From: Pseudomonadota bacterium
GTDB lineage: Bacteria; Desulfobacterota; GWC2-55-46; JADFVP01
Direction of reading: 5' to 3'
NCBI GenBank assembly: GCA_015222595.1
Contig: JADFVP010000017.1
Span: 1-14,358 of the forward strand
Length of the DNA stretch: 14,358 nucleotides
Of the stretch, positions 1-6,678 are shown in pieces (the stretch's first letter is position 1; each line of letters opens with the position of its first letter). The notes beneath the pieces are model-generated. The model did not search any database. It was not told the DNA's origin and saw nothing but the letters and a program-made list of their open reading frames with translations. Made by a program: the position numbers and the translations under genes.

Positions 1-488
1 GTATAACGGTCGAGTCGAAGGAGGGTAAGGGTTCGGTCTTCAGTCTCTACCTTCCGGGAGTCGAAACAGCGGCTGAACAGTATATACAGGGAGACGATAG
101 CGTGCAACAAGAGGGAAGAGTTCTGGTCATGGATGATGAAGATATTATCCGTGACGTTTCGGGAGAGATGTTGAAACTGCTCGGCTTTGAGGTCGATTTT
201 GCCTTGGACGGTGTAGAGGCTATAAAGCTGTATAAAGAGGCAAAAGAGTCCGGTGCGCCGTACAGGGTCGTGATAATGGACCTTACCATACCGAACGGCA
301 TGGACGGCAAGGAGGCCATAGGAGAGCTTATCCGTTTCGACCCGGACGCGAAGGTAGTGGTCTCGAGCGGTTACTCAAGAGACCCTATTATGGCCAACTT
401 CACCGAGCACGGCTTCTCTGCGGTGCTCGTTAAGCCGTACAGGTTCGACGAGTTCAGCCGCGTCGTGCTCTCGGTCGTAGACGAGTAG
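1..488 (+). CDS. Hybrid sensor histidine kinase, C-terminal part (partial)
   Basis: The reading frame is open from the window edge (first full codon at 3) to TAG at 486-488, so the 5' part lies outside the window. The first visible residues, ITVESKEGKGSVFSLYLP, look like the end of a HATPase_c domain (the glycine-rich G2 region and last strand). A linker of about 20 residues leads into a receiver domain that starts near GRVLVMDDED. The receiver has the acidic pair in MDDED, the phospho-acceptor Asp in VVIMDLTIPNG (codon 279-281), the Ser switch residue in VVVSSGYS (near 363) and the conserved Lys in VLVKPYRF (codon 432-434). All residues needed for phosphotransfer are present. A GTG at 102 could be misread as the start of a stand-alone response regulator, but the upstream in-frame kinase sequence argues for one hybrid protein. 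The sensory input and signal are not visible. Confidence 0.88.
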   Translation, partial: ITVESKEGKGSVFSLYLPGVETAAEQYIQGDDSVQQEGRVLVMDDEDIIRDVSGEMLKLLGFEVDFALDGVEAIKLYKEAKESGAPYRVVIMDLTIPNGMDGKEAIGELIRFDPDAKVVVSSGYSRDPIMANFTEHGFSAVLVKPYRFDEFSRVVLSVVDE

Positions 489-549
489 TAAATCCGGTTG
501 CCGGTGCGGGGTAGTCCGAGGGCGCTCTGAACAGTAAAGTTTCTGTCAT

Positions 550-600
550 AAAAGGGGCTCCTTAAAGCACAGGGAGCCCCTTTTACTATCTTTTTCTATC
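550..600 (+). terminator. Rho-independent terminator after the hybrid kinase
   Basis: A perfect 12-bp stem (AAAAGGGGCTCC at 550-561 with GGAGCCCCTTTT at 573-584) encloses an 11-nt loop. The T-rich run 581-595 follows. It sits 61 nt after the kinase stop and separates the kinase from the next gene. The A-tract/T-tract symmetry means it could also terminate transcription from the opposite strand. Confidence 0.92.
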
Positions 601-686
601 TATTCTGCATGCATTCGGGCCTGAAAAGTGGTAATATCTACTCCTTATTCGGCCCCGTTCCATCCATCTTATTCGACAGAAAGTCT

Positions 687-1820
687 ATGAAGAGAATCTA
701 TCTCGATAACGCTGCTACGAGCTTCCCAAAGCCTGTTGCAGTTGCCGAGCGTGTCGCTTCGGTCATAACTGAGATCGGCGGAAGCCCCGGGCGCGCAACG
801 CACCGTATGTCTATAGACGCCGCCCGCGTACTTTTTAACGCCCGCGAGGCCGTTGCATCTTTCATTGGCGCACTCGACTCCTCCCGCGTGGTCTTTACCA
901 AGAACGCCACAGAGGCGATAAACCTTGCGCTAAAAGGGACGCTCGTAGCCGGCGACCATGTTGTGACCTCTGCCATAGAGCATAACGCAATGGTCAATAC
1001 GCTAAAACGGCTCGAACAGGGCGGCGTTACCGTCACCCGTATTGCTCCGGATAAAGAGGGGTTGCTCGACCCGGCGAAGGTAATGGAGGCCGTAAAAAAA
1101 GAGACGCGGATGGTAGCTATAACTCATGCATCCAACGTCTTTGGCACAGTGCAACCAGTCGGAGAGATCGGCGCAAAGTGCCGCGAGCGCAAGATACTCT
1201 TTATGGTGGACGGCGCGCAGAGCGTCGGAGTCCTTGAGGTCGATGTTGAGGCGATAGGCGCTGACCTCTTTGCGGCCACGGGCCACAAGGCGCTCTACGG
1301 GCCGCAGGGCACGGGGTTTCTTTACGTCCGCGAGGGAGTTGAACCAAAGGCCCTTATAGACGGCGGCACCGGCGGGCCGGACGACACGGTAGAAATTCCA
1401 GAGAGGCTCGAAGCCGGCACTATGAACACCCCGGCGGTAGCAGGGCTTCGTACCGGAATTGAGTTTATACTTAAAGAAGGGCCTCTGAAGATAAGAAACA
1501 CTGAGAGAGCACTTACCGCCCGGCTCTTAACCGGTCTTCAAGAGATAAAGGGTCTTAAGATACTTGGACCTCTGGAGGCAGACAGACGCGTAAGCCTAGT
1601 CGCCTTTACGCTAGAGGGCAAAAGCCCCGACGCAATAGGCCAGAGGCTCGATGAAGAGTACTCTTTGATGGTACGCTGTGCCACGCACTGCGCACCTGAT
1701 GCCCACCGTCATGCCGGAACATTCCCCGACGGTGCCGTCCGCGTGAGCCCCGGATACTTCAATACAGCAGAAGAGATAGATCTGCTGATAGGGGCCGTTA
1801 AGGCGATAGCCGCTACTTGA
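687..1820 (+). CDS. Cysteine desulfurase family protein (class V aminotransferase, PLP enzyme)
   Basis: This is a 377-residue PLP enzyme of the NifS/IscS/SufS fold, predicted to take sulfur from cysteine as an enzyme-bound persulfide and release alanine. Seen: the N-terminal YLDNAATSFPKP motif; His99 in SAIEHNAM (stacks on PLP); Asp175 and Gln178 in VDGAQSVG; the Schiff-base Lys201 in ATGHKALYGPQGTG; and Cys335 in ATHCAPDAHRHAGT as the likely persulfide cysteine, with another Cys at 331. The GxHCAP context resembles the stand-alone cysteine-desulfurase-like subfamily more than IscS. I chose ATG 687 because MKRIYLDNAAT is the usual family N-terminus. An in-frame ATG at 609 would add 26 residues that look unlike the family and lies only nine bases past the terminator. 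No iscU- or sufE-like partner is present. The next gene, 83 nt on, is tsaD, so a role in tRNA thiolation is possible but unproven. Confidence 0.87.
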   Translation: MKRIYLDNAATSFPKPVAVAERVASVITEIGGSPGRATHRMSIDAARVLFNAREAVASFIGALDSSRVVFTKNATEAINLALKGTLVAGDHVVTSAIEHNAMVNTLKRLEQGGVTVTRIAPDKEGLLDPAKVMEAVKKETRMVAITHASNVFGTVQPVGEIGAKCRERKILFMVDGAQSVGVLEVDVEAIGADLFAATGHKALYGPQGTGFLYVREGVEPKALIDGGTGGPDDTVEIPERLEAGTMNTPAVAGLRTGIEFILKEGPLKIRNTERALTARLLTGLQEIKGLKILGPLEADRRVSLVAFTLEGKSPDAIGQRLDEEYSLMVRCATHCAPDAHRHAGTFPDGAVRVSPGYFNTAEEIDLLIGAVKAIAAT

Positions 1821-1844
1821 GTCGGTAGAGAGCAACAGCAGAGA

Positions 1845-1898
1845 TAGATATTGGGTAAGAGTTAGATATTGGATAAGAGATATATATTGGATAGAAGA
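1845..1898 (+). repeat. Three 18-bp imperfect tandem repeats upstream of tsaD
   Basis: Units are TAGATATTGGGTAAGAGT (1845-1862), TAGATATTGGATAAGAGA (1863-1880) and TATATATTGGATAGAAGA (1881-1898). Unit 1 matches unit 2 at 16 of 18 positions, and unit 2 matches unit 3 at 15 of 18. The array fills most of the 83-nt gap and ends five bases before the tsaD ATG, so the last unit contains the only purine-rich stretch (GAAGA) that could act as a ribosome binding site. Confidence 0.9.
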
Positions 1899-1903
1899 AC
1901 GAA

Positions 1904-2974
1904 ATGTTGATACTCGGAATAGAGAGTTCGTGCGACGACACGGCGGCAGCAGTGGTTGATTGCAGCGACAAGGGTGCAGTGGCACTCTCCTCCATAGTTT
2001 CGTCTCAGGACGCGCTCCATGCGCGCTACGGCGGGGTTGTGCCGGAACTCGCCTCGCGCGCCCATATAGAGACGATAATACCTGTTGTCGAGAGCGCTCT
2101 CGAAGCCGCAGGGGTCGCTATCGACGACCTTGACGCAATGGCGGTTACCGAGGCTCCGGGGTTGGTCGGTTCCCTGCTCGTCGGCATGTCCTTCATAAAG
2201 GGGATATCGCTGGTCAACTCTTTGCCCTTTGTCGGGGTCAACCATATTCTGGCCCATGCCCACGCCGCCTTTCTTCTGGACAGTAACGGGGATGATGATA
2301 AGAACGGGGGCTCTCAAGAAGAAGATTCCAATACCACAGAAGTTCCCGACTTTCCGTTCGTAGCCCTCGTCGTTTCAGGCGGCCACACCACGCTTATGCA
2401 TATGACCGACCACGGCGAGTATACGGTACTTGGCAGAACGTTAGATGACGCGGCCGGCGAGGCCTTCGACAAGACGGCAAAGCTTCTTGGGCTCGGTTAT
2501 CCGGGCGGCAGGGTCATAGATTCGCTTGCCACCGAGGGTAATCGCGAGGCGATACGCTTTCCACGCGCGCTGCTCTCTAAGGAGAGTCTCGACTTCAGCT
2601 TCTCTGGTGTTAAGACCTCGGTGCTGACCCACATACAGAAGCTCAAGGGCGGTATAGACGACGCGACCCTAAGAGACATTGCGGCGAGTTTTCAGGAGGC
2701 CGTGGTAGAGTGTCTGGTAACCAAGGCGCTTCGCGCCATGGAGTCGGTAAACGCTGCTACGCTTGTAATAGCAGGTGGCGTAGCCTGTAACTCTCGCCTT
2801 AGAGAGAAGGCCGCCAAAGAGTGCGAGCGCCACTCGTACGACCTCTATATTCCGCCCCCGAAGTACTGTAGCGACAACGGCGCTATGATAGCGGCGCTCG
2901 GCTACCATAAGCTCAAGAAGGGCGAGAGGGCAGGGTTCGGGCTCAATGCAAAGCCGGGCCTGAAAGATTTTTAA
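1904..2974 (+). CDS. tsaD: tRNA N6-adenosine threonylcarbamoyltransferase TsaD
   Basis: TsaD (Gcp/YgjD/Kae1 family) transfers threonylcarbamoyl from threonylcarbamoyl-AMP to A37 of ANN-decoding tRNAs, working in the cytoplasm with TsaB and TsaE, which are not in this window. Seen: ILGIESSCDDTAAAVVD at the N-terminus; YGGVVPELASRAH (residues 42-54); the metal-binding His114 and His118 in NHILAHAH; VSGGHT (157-162); LDDAAGEAFDKTAKLLGLGYPGG (180-202); VIAGGVACN (288-296); and the metal ligand Asp324 in CSDNGAMIA. At 356 residues it is longer than the roughly 337 of E. coli TsaD. The excess is an Asp/Glu/Asn/Ser-rich insert at about 126-146, right after the HAHAAFL segment. The ATG at 1904 gives the standard N-terminus. 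Its ribosome binding site is weak and lies in the 18-bp repeat array. Confidence 0.97.
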   Translation: MLILGIESSCDDTAAAVVDCSDKGAVALSSIVSSQDALHARYGGVVPELASRAHIETIIPVVESALEAAGVAIDDLDAMAVTEAPGLVGSLLVGMSFIKGISLVNSLPFVGVNHILAHAHAAFLLDSNGDDDKNGGSQEEDSNTTEVPDFPFVALVVSGGHTTLMHMTDHGEYTVLGRTLDDAAGEAFDKTAKLLGLGYPGGRVIDSLATEGNREAIRFPRALLSKESLDFSFSGVKTSVLTHIQKLKGGIDDATLRDIAASFQEAVVECLVTKALRAMESVNAATLVIAGGVACNSRLREKAAKECERHSYDLYIPPPKYCSDNGAMIAALGYHKLKKGERAGFGLNAKPGLKDF

Positions 2975-3052
2975 TTCTATGTTTTCCGTTCCACGAGGTC
3001 AGTTCCACCTACTTTTTACTCAACTGCCAAATAACGAAAGAGCCCCTCTGTA

Positions 3053-3916
3053 ATGGCCTTGATGCGCGCAAAGAAACGGTTCGGTCAGCACTTTCTGACC
3101 GACAAGAACCTCTTGAAGAAGATTGTCCGCACCGCTTCAGTCGAGGAGGGCGACGTTGTGCTCGAGATCGGCCCGGGCAGAGGCGCGCTTACCGCAGAGT
3201 TGCTTAATGCCGGAGCTACGGTCGTGGCGGTCGAGGTGGACAGAAATCTTTCCGAGCTTCTCAGAAAGAAGTTCTCGCGCCAAGAGGGTTTTTCTCTCGT
3301 AGAGGGCGATATAGTAAAGATGCCTTTTTCTGAGATAACCGGCATGGAGATTCCGACTGGTGCAGACGCAAAGAAAAAAAAATCGGTCTCCAACCTGCCG
3401 TACAATATAACGGGCCCCATGCTCTTTCGGTTCTTGGAAGAGCGGGACCGGTTCGATATCATCGTGCTGCTGTTACAGAAAGAGGTTGCCGAGCGGCTCG
3501 CTGCCGTGCCCTCTACCAAGGGCTACAACGCGCTCTCGGTCTTGATGCAGGTCTGGTTCGATATTAGCAGAGAGTTCGAGGTGAAGAGAACGCTCTTTGT
3601 ACCGCCGCCGAAGGTAGATTCCACTGTAGTCTCTCTGGTTCCAAGAGCCGCTCCGAGGGTCGCCACAGGCGACCCGGTTCTCTTCAAGCGCGTGGTCAAG
3701 GCGGCCTTCTCTCTTCGCCGGAAGATGCTCTCTAATTCGTTAAAGACGCTGGGAGTGGCCCCGGAGCTGATAGGAGCGGCGCTTAGTGGCGCGCAAATAG
3801 ACCCCAAGAGGCGCGCCGAGACGTTAACCCTCGAAGAGTTCTCTTCTCTTGTACTTTCGTTTGCCAGAACAGGCGCGGAAGGGCTTAGAGAGATAGAGAC
3901 CGAGGCACATGAGTGA
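3053..3916 (+). CDS. rsmA: 16S rRNA (adenine1518-N6/adenine1519-N6)-dimethyltransferase RsmA (KsgA)
   Basis: RsmA uses SAM to dimethylate two adjacent adenines in the 3'-terminal helix of 16S rRNA during late 30S assembly. The 287-residue protein has the expected layout: KKRFGQHFLTD (7-17); SAM motif I EIGPGRG (38-44); the acidic end of strand 2 in VAVEVDRN; motif IV SNLPYNITGPMLF (113-125); PPPKVDSTVV (184-193); and the C-terminal FSLRRKMLSNSLK (219-231) and RRAETLTLEEF (253-263). ATG 3053 is preferred because GAAAGAG at 3036-3042 is well spaced before it; the in-frame ATG at 3062 has no better site. A run of nine A residues (3374-3382, encoding three Lys) just before motif IV is a possible slippage site. 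It lies 78 nt downstream of tsaD, a common arrangement. Confidence 0.97.
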   Translation: MALMRAKKRFGQHFLTDKNLLKKIVRTASVEEGDVVLEIGPGRGALTAELLNAGATVVAVEVDRNLSELLRKKFSRQEGFSLVEGDIVKMPFSEITGMEIPTGADAKKKKSVSNLPYNITGPMLFRFLEERDRFDIIVLLLQKEVAERLAAVPSTKGYNALSVLMQVWFDISREFEVKRTLFVPPPKVDSTVVSLVPRAAPRVATGDPVLFKRVVKAAFSLRRKMLSNSLKTLGVAPELIGAALSGAQIDPKRRAETLTLEEFSSLVLSFARTGAEGLREIETEAHE

Positions 3917-3943
3917 CATTAGAGTGACACTAGAGTAATACCA
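3911..3943 (+). repeat. Three 11-bp imperfect tandem repeats overlapping the rsmA stop
   Basis: Units are GAGTGACATTA (3911-3921), GAGTGACACTA (3922-3932) and GAGTAATACCA (3933-3943). The first unit contains the last Glu codon and TGA stop of rsmA, so the stop trinucleotide is duplicated in the second unit in another frame. The first two units differ at one position. Confidence 0.8.
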
Positions 3944-3953
3944 GAATGAAAAC

Positions 3954-3972
3954 AGAGCCGGTAATCGGCTCT
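3954..3972. other. Short GC-rich hairpin between rsmA and the deoxynucleoside kinase gene
   Basis: A perfect 7-bp stem, AGAGCCG (3954-3960) with CGGCTCT (3966-3972), encloses a 5-nt loop. It is not followed by a T-tract on the + strand, so it is at best a weak terminator of rsmA. On the - strand the next bases include only a short TTTT. Its place just upstream of a candidate promoter fits a transcription-unit boundary. Confidence 0.4.
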
Positions 3973-3986
3973 TCAGTAGACCGAAC

Positions 3987-4013
3987 TTGACTTTTCTCAC
4001 TGTCTGGGATAAT
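3987..4013 (+). promoter_or_regulatory. Candidate sigma70-type promoter for the deoxynucleoside kinase-panBC unit
   Basis: TTGACT (3987-3992) and GATAAT (4008-4013) are separated by 15 nt. Both boxes are close to consensus but the spacer is short. It lies in the 127-nt gap after rsmA and would give a leader of about 20-25 nt. Confidence 0.45.
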
Positions 4014-4043
4014 TTCTGGTATCAAACTGCTTAAGAAGAGGAC

Positions 4044-4688
4044 ATGGAAAACCTTCAATATATAGCCATAGAAGGGCCTATCGGGGTCGGTAAGTCGAGT
4101 CTCGCCCAGTTGCTCGCCGAAGAGTTCAACGGCAGGGTGCTCTCTGAGGAGGTGGACGCGAATCCGTTTCTTGCAAAGTTCTATGAAGATGCCAAGAAGT
4201 ACTCCTTTCAGACCCAGCTCTTCTTCCTCATAAGCCGCTACCAGCAGCAGAAGGAGATGTTCCAGCAGGACCTCTTCACCTCCACGGTCGTCTCCGACTA
4301 CCTCTTTGCCAAAGACAGGATCTTCGCCTACTTGAACCTCGACGAGAACGAGCTGAGTCTCTACGAGCAGGTCTTCAGGCTTCTCGACACCAGAATACCG
4401 AAGCCCGACCTCGTGCTCTATTTGCAGGCTTCCAACGAGGTGCTGCTCGACAGGATTAAGATAAGGAATGTCGGATATGAGCAGCGCATAGGGGATTCGT
4501 ACCTAGAACGACTGGTAGAGGCGTACAACCGGTACTTCTTCTACTACACCGAAACGCCGCTGCTGGTGATAAATACGTCCGACATAGACTTTGTGAACGA
4601 CCCGGAGGACCTTAAGAACCTGGTGCGCGAAATAAAGGGCATGAAGGGCGGCTCTCAGCACTATATCCCGGTCGCTTCCAAAAGATAA
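4044..4688 (+). CDS. Deoxynucleoside kinase (dNK family)
   Basis: This 214-residue protein belongs to the deoxyadenosine/deoxyguanosine kinase-like P-loop family, which phosphorylates salvaged deoxynucleosides to the 5'-monophosphates with ATP. Seen: Walker A GPIGVGKSS (residues 11-19); a Glu in LSEEVDANPFL where the family has its catalytic/substrate-binding acidic residue; QTQLFFLISRYQQ (substrate-binding helix); SDYLFAKDRIFA carrying the DR motif; and an Arg-rich lid-like segment (RIKIRNVGYEQRI). Length is normal. The start at 4044 has AAGAAGAGG just upstream. Substrate preference cannot be read from sequence. In several deltaproteobacteria-like genomes a kinase of this type lies next to or fused with folK and near panB; here folK is absent and the gene starts its own unit. 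There is no obvious biochemical link to pantothenate synthesis. Confidence 0.88.
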   Translation: MENLQYIAIEGPIGVGKSSLAQLLAEEFNGRVLSEEVDANPFLAKFYEDAKKYSFQTQLFFLISRYQQQKEMFQQDLFTSTVVSDYLFAKDRIFAYLNLDENELSLYEQVFRLLDTRIPKPDLVLYLQASNEVLLDRIKIRNVGYEQRIGDSYLERLVEAYNRYFFYYTETPLLVINTSDIDFVNDPEDLKNLVREIKGMKGGSQHYIPVASKR

Positions 4689-4713
4689 TTAAGCTTAATT
4701 GATTAATATTTAA

Positions 4714-4741
4714 TTGCAATAGATATGTAATTCAATATAAC
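4714..4741 (+). promoter_or_regulatory. Candidate promoter in the AT-rich gap before panB
   Basis: TTGCAA (4714-4719) and TATAAC (4736-4741) are separated by 16 nt within a strikingly AT-rich 69-nt gap between the kinase and panB. AT-rich DNA gives many chance matches, and the transcript leader would be only about 10 nt, so this is weak. It would allow panB to be transcribed independently of the kinase gene. Confidence 0.3.
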
Positions 4742-4757
4742 TATGGATAGTTAGGCG

Positions 4758-5582
4758 ATGAGCAAAATAAAAAAAGCTGGCAAAGGCAAGATCACCGTAA
4801 GGGATATTGCCGCCATGAAAGAGCGCGGCGAGAAGTTCGCTGTGCTAACAGCCTACTCTTTCCAGATAGCCGCGCTTCTCGACTCTGCAGGCGTAGAACT
4901 CTTTATCGTCGGAGACTCCGTCGGTATGGTAGAGGCCGGTTACTCTACGACACTGCCGGTAACCATGGACGAGATCGTCTACCACACCCGCGCTGTCGCG
5001 CGCGCTTCTTCGCGTGCGTTGGTCGTTGCCGACATGCCCTTTGGCTCTTATCAAACAGGGGTCGGGGCGGCTCGTGAAAATGCGGTGCGTCTCGTAAAAG
5101 AGGGCGGGGCCGAGGCGGTAAAGGTAGAGGGCGGCAGAAGAACGGCAGAGGCGATACGCGCTATTGTAGACATGGACGTTCCGGTAATGGGCCACGTTGG
5201 GCTAACCCCGCAGTCGGTCCACAAGATGGGCGGCTATCGCATACAGGGCAGAACGCGCGCTGGCCACGAAGATACGTTGGCGGATGCTCGCGCAGTTGAA
5301 GAGGCCGGGGCCTTTGCGATAGTTCTTGAGGGTATTCCTGTTGCTCTTGCCAAAGAGATAACCGAGAGCCTTTCAATTCCTACCATAGGCATAGGCGCCG
5401 GCCCTCACTGCGACGCGCAGGTGCTGGTGGTTAACGACATGCTCGGTATAAGCGCCGGGGCTCAGGCTCCCAAGTTCGTAAAGAAGTACGCTGATTTGGA
5501 CACAATAATAACCCGCGCGGTAAAGACGTACGTCAAAGAGGTCAAGACGGGCAAGTTCCCGACCCGGCGCCACTCGTACTGA
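4758..5582 (+). CDS. panB: 3-methyl-2-oxobutanoate hydroxymethyltransferase PanB
   Basis: PanB transfers a hydroxymethyl group from 5,10-methylene-tetrahydrofolate to 2-oxoisovalerate to make ketopantoate, the first committed step of pantothenate synthesis. The 274-residue TIM-barrel protein shows TAYSFQIAALLDSAG (31-45); the metal ligand Asp53 in IVGDSVGM; Asp92 in VADMPFGSY; Glu124 in KVEGG; GHVGLTPQS (145-153); the catalytic Glu191 in VLEGIP; and IGIGAGPHCDAQVLV (210-224). All expected metal and catalytic residues are present and the length is typical. It starts 69 nt after the kinase gene with only a weak ribosome binding site (TTAGG). panC follows after 66 nt that hold no recognisable signal. 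Confidence 0.97.
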   Translation: MSKIKKAGKGKITVRDIAAMKERGEKFAVLTAYSFQIAALLDSAGVELFIVGDSVGMVEAGYSTTLPVTMDEIVYHTRAVARASSRALVVADMPFGSYQTGVGAARENAVRLVKEGGAEAVKVEGGRRTAEAIRAIVDMDVPVMGHVGLTPQSVHKMGGYRIQGRTRAGHEDTLADARAVEEAGAFAIVLEGIPVALAKEITESLSIPTIGIGAGPHCDAQVLVVNDMLGISAGAQAPKFVKKYADLDTIITRAVKTYVKEVKTGKFPTRRHSY

Positions 5583-5648
5583 CGTGGCAAATGGGAGTAG
5601 CTCTGCCGACGCGTTAAGACCCCGCAACCACCTGTTCTCTAAGACAAT

Positions 5649-6500
5649 ATGAAGATAATAGAAGAGACTGGCCAGATGAAGGCCGAGGCGCTTAAAGTGC
5701 GCTCTGCCGGTAGCCAGAGCGTACTGGTGCCTACGATGGGCGCGCTCCACAGGGGCCATATTGAGCTTATACGCGAGGCGCGAAGGCTCGCCGGGGCTAA
5801 GGGCAGTGTCGTGCTCTCGCTCTTTGTAAACCCCACGCAGTTCGCCCCGGGCGAAGACCTCGGCAAGTATCCGCGCACCCTCGAAGCCGACATAGAGGTA
5901 TGCAAGACCGAGGGGGTGGACGTGCTCTTTACTCCGACTCCTCTGGGGCTCTACCCTGAGGGCTTTTCCACATCAATAGATGTCGGCTCTCTTGGGACTA
6001 AACTCTGCGGGCTCTCGCGCCCCGGCCACTTTAACGGCGTTGCAACCGTAGTCGTTAAGCTCTTCGGTATAACGGCCCCGGATATTGCCGTATTCGGCAA
6101 GAAGGATTTTCAGCAGCTTGCGGTCATACGGCGCGTTGTTGTCGATTTGGACATCGGGGTAGAGATTACGGGTGTAGAGACTGTGCGCGAGGCCGACGGG
6201 CTTGCCATGAGTTCGAGGAACAGATACTTGGACGATAAGGCACGCAAGGAGGCCACGGCTATTGCTGCGGCTCTAAAAACCGCTGCCGCGCTCTACAGCA
6301 CTGGAGAGCAAAGAAGCGCTGCGTTGGTAGCCGCCGCCTTAGAGGTGCTTGGCCGAGAGGTCTCGATAGAGGTGGAGTATATAAAAGTTTCATCTGCCGA
6401 GAGCCTCGAAGAGCTTGAAACGGTTGATAAAAAGGCCTTTTTGGCTCTAGCTGTGCGGATTTCCGGCACCCGGCTGATAGATAACATCGAACTTTGCTGA
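5649..6500 (+). CDS. panC: Pantothenate synthetase (pantoate--beta-alanine ligase) PanC
   Basis: PanC activates pantoate with ATP and condenses it with beta-alanine to give pantothenate. The 283-residue protein has the nucleotidyltransferase HIGH-type motif in VPTMGALHRGH (27-37; His34 and His37), SLFVNPTQFAPGEDLGKYPRT (57-77), GLSRPGHFNGVATVV (121-135), FGKKDFQQL (149-157) and the KMSKS-like MSSRNRYL (187-194). The length matches the family and no key residue is missing. The start is the only ATG that gives the normal N-terminus; the upstream AAGA is a poor ribosome binding site. The C-terminal dimerisation region is present. It receives ketopantoate-derived pantoate from the PanB branch and beta-alanine from PanD, encoded next, but no panE-type ketopantoate reductase is in this window. 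Confidence 0.97.
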   Translation: MKIIEETGQMKAEALKVRSAGSQSVLVPTMGALHRGHIELIREARRLAGAKGSVVLSLFVNPTQFAPGEDLGKYPRTLEADIEVCKTEGVDVLFTPTPLGLYPEGFSTSIDVGSLGTKLCGLSRPGHFNGVATVVVKLFGITAPDIAVFGKKDFQQLAVIRRVVVDLDIGVEITGVETVREADGLAMSSRNRYLDDKARKEATAIAAALKTAAALYSTGEQRSAALVAAALEVLGREVSIEVEYIKVSSAESLEELETVDKKAFLALAVRISGTRLIDNIELC

Positions 6501-6526
6501 TATACTTCAGTTTTGTATATTTATCT

Positions 6527-6556
6527 TTGAAATATAGCCTTGCTATGTGGTATAAA
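6527..6556 (+). promoter_or_regulatory. Candidate sigma70-type promoter upstream of panD
   Basis: TTGAAA (6527-6532) and TATAAA (6551-6556) are 18 nt apart in the 178-nt panC-panD gap, the largest gap within the pan cluster. A start near 6563-6565 would give a leader of about 115 nt. The leader contains the palindrome CTCCATGGAG (6608-6617). This suggests panD and the DUF502 gene can be expressed apart from panBC. Confidence 0.5.
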
Positions 6557-6678
6557 TTGAACTTTTAAGTGTCCATTTTCTTCAGTACGTTCGACGTCTC
6601 GAAAGAGCTCCATGGAGAACGGCGCAAGTTGAAGTATCAGAACAAGTTTTAAGCGAAGTCTTAAGGAGGAAGATCAAG

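Noticed and set aside
102..488. Stand-alone response regulator starting at GTG 102
   Set aside because: The frame is open upstream to the window edge and encodes the end of a histidine kinase ATPase domain, so this is a domain of a hybrid kinase.
609..686. 26-residue N-terminal extension of the cysteine desulfurase
   Set aside because: The added residues do not resemble the family, and the ATG at 609 lies immediately after the terminator, too close for a normal leader.
1845..1898. CRISPR-like array
   Set aside because: The 18-bp units are directly abutting without spacers and there are no cas genes; they are simple tandem repeats.
2988..3008. GTTCCAC direct repeat (14-bp period) between tsaD and rsmA
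   Set aside because: Only seven bases match and only two copies exist; this is within chance expectation.
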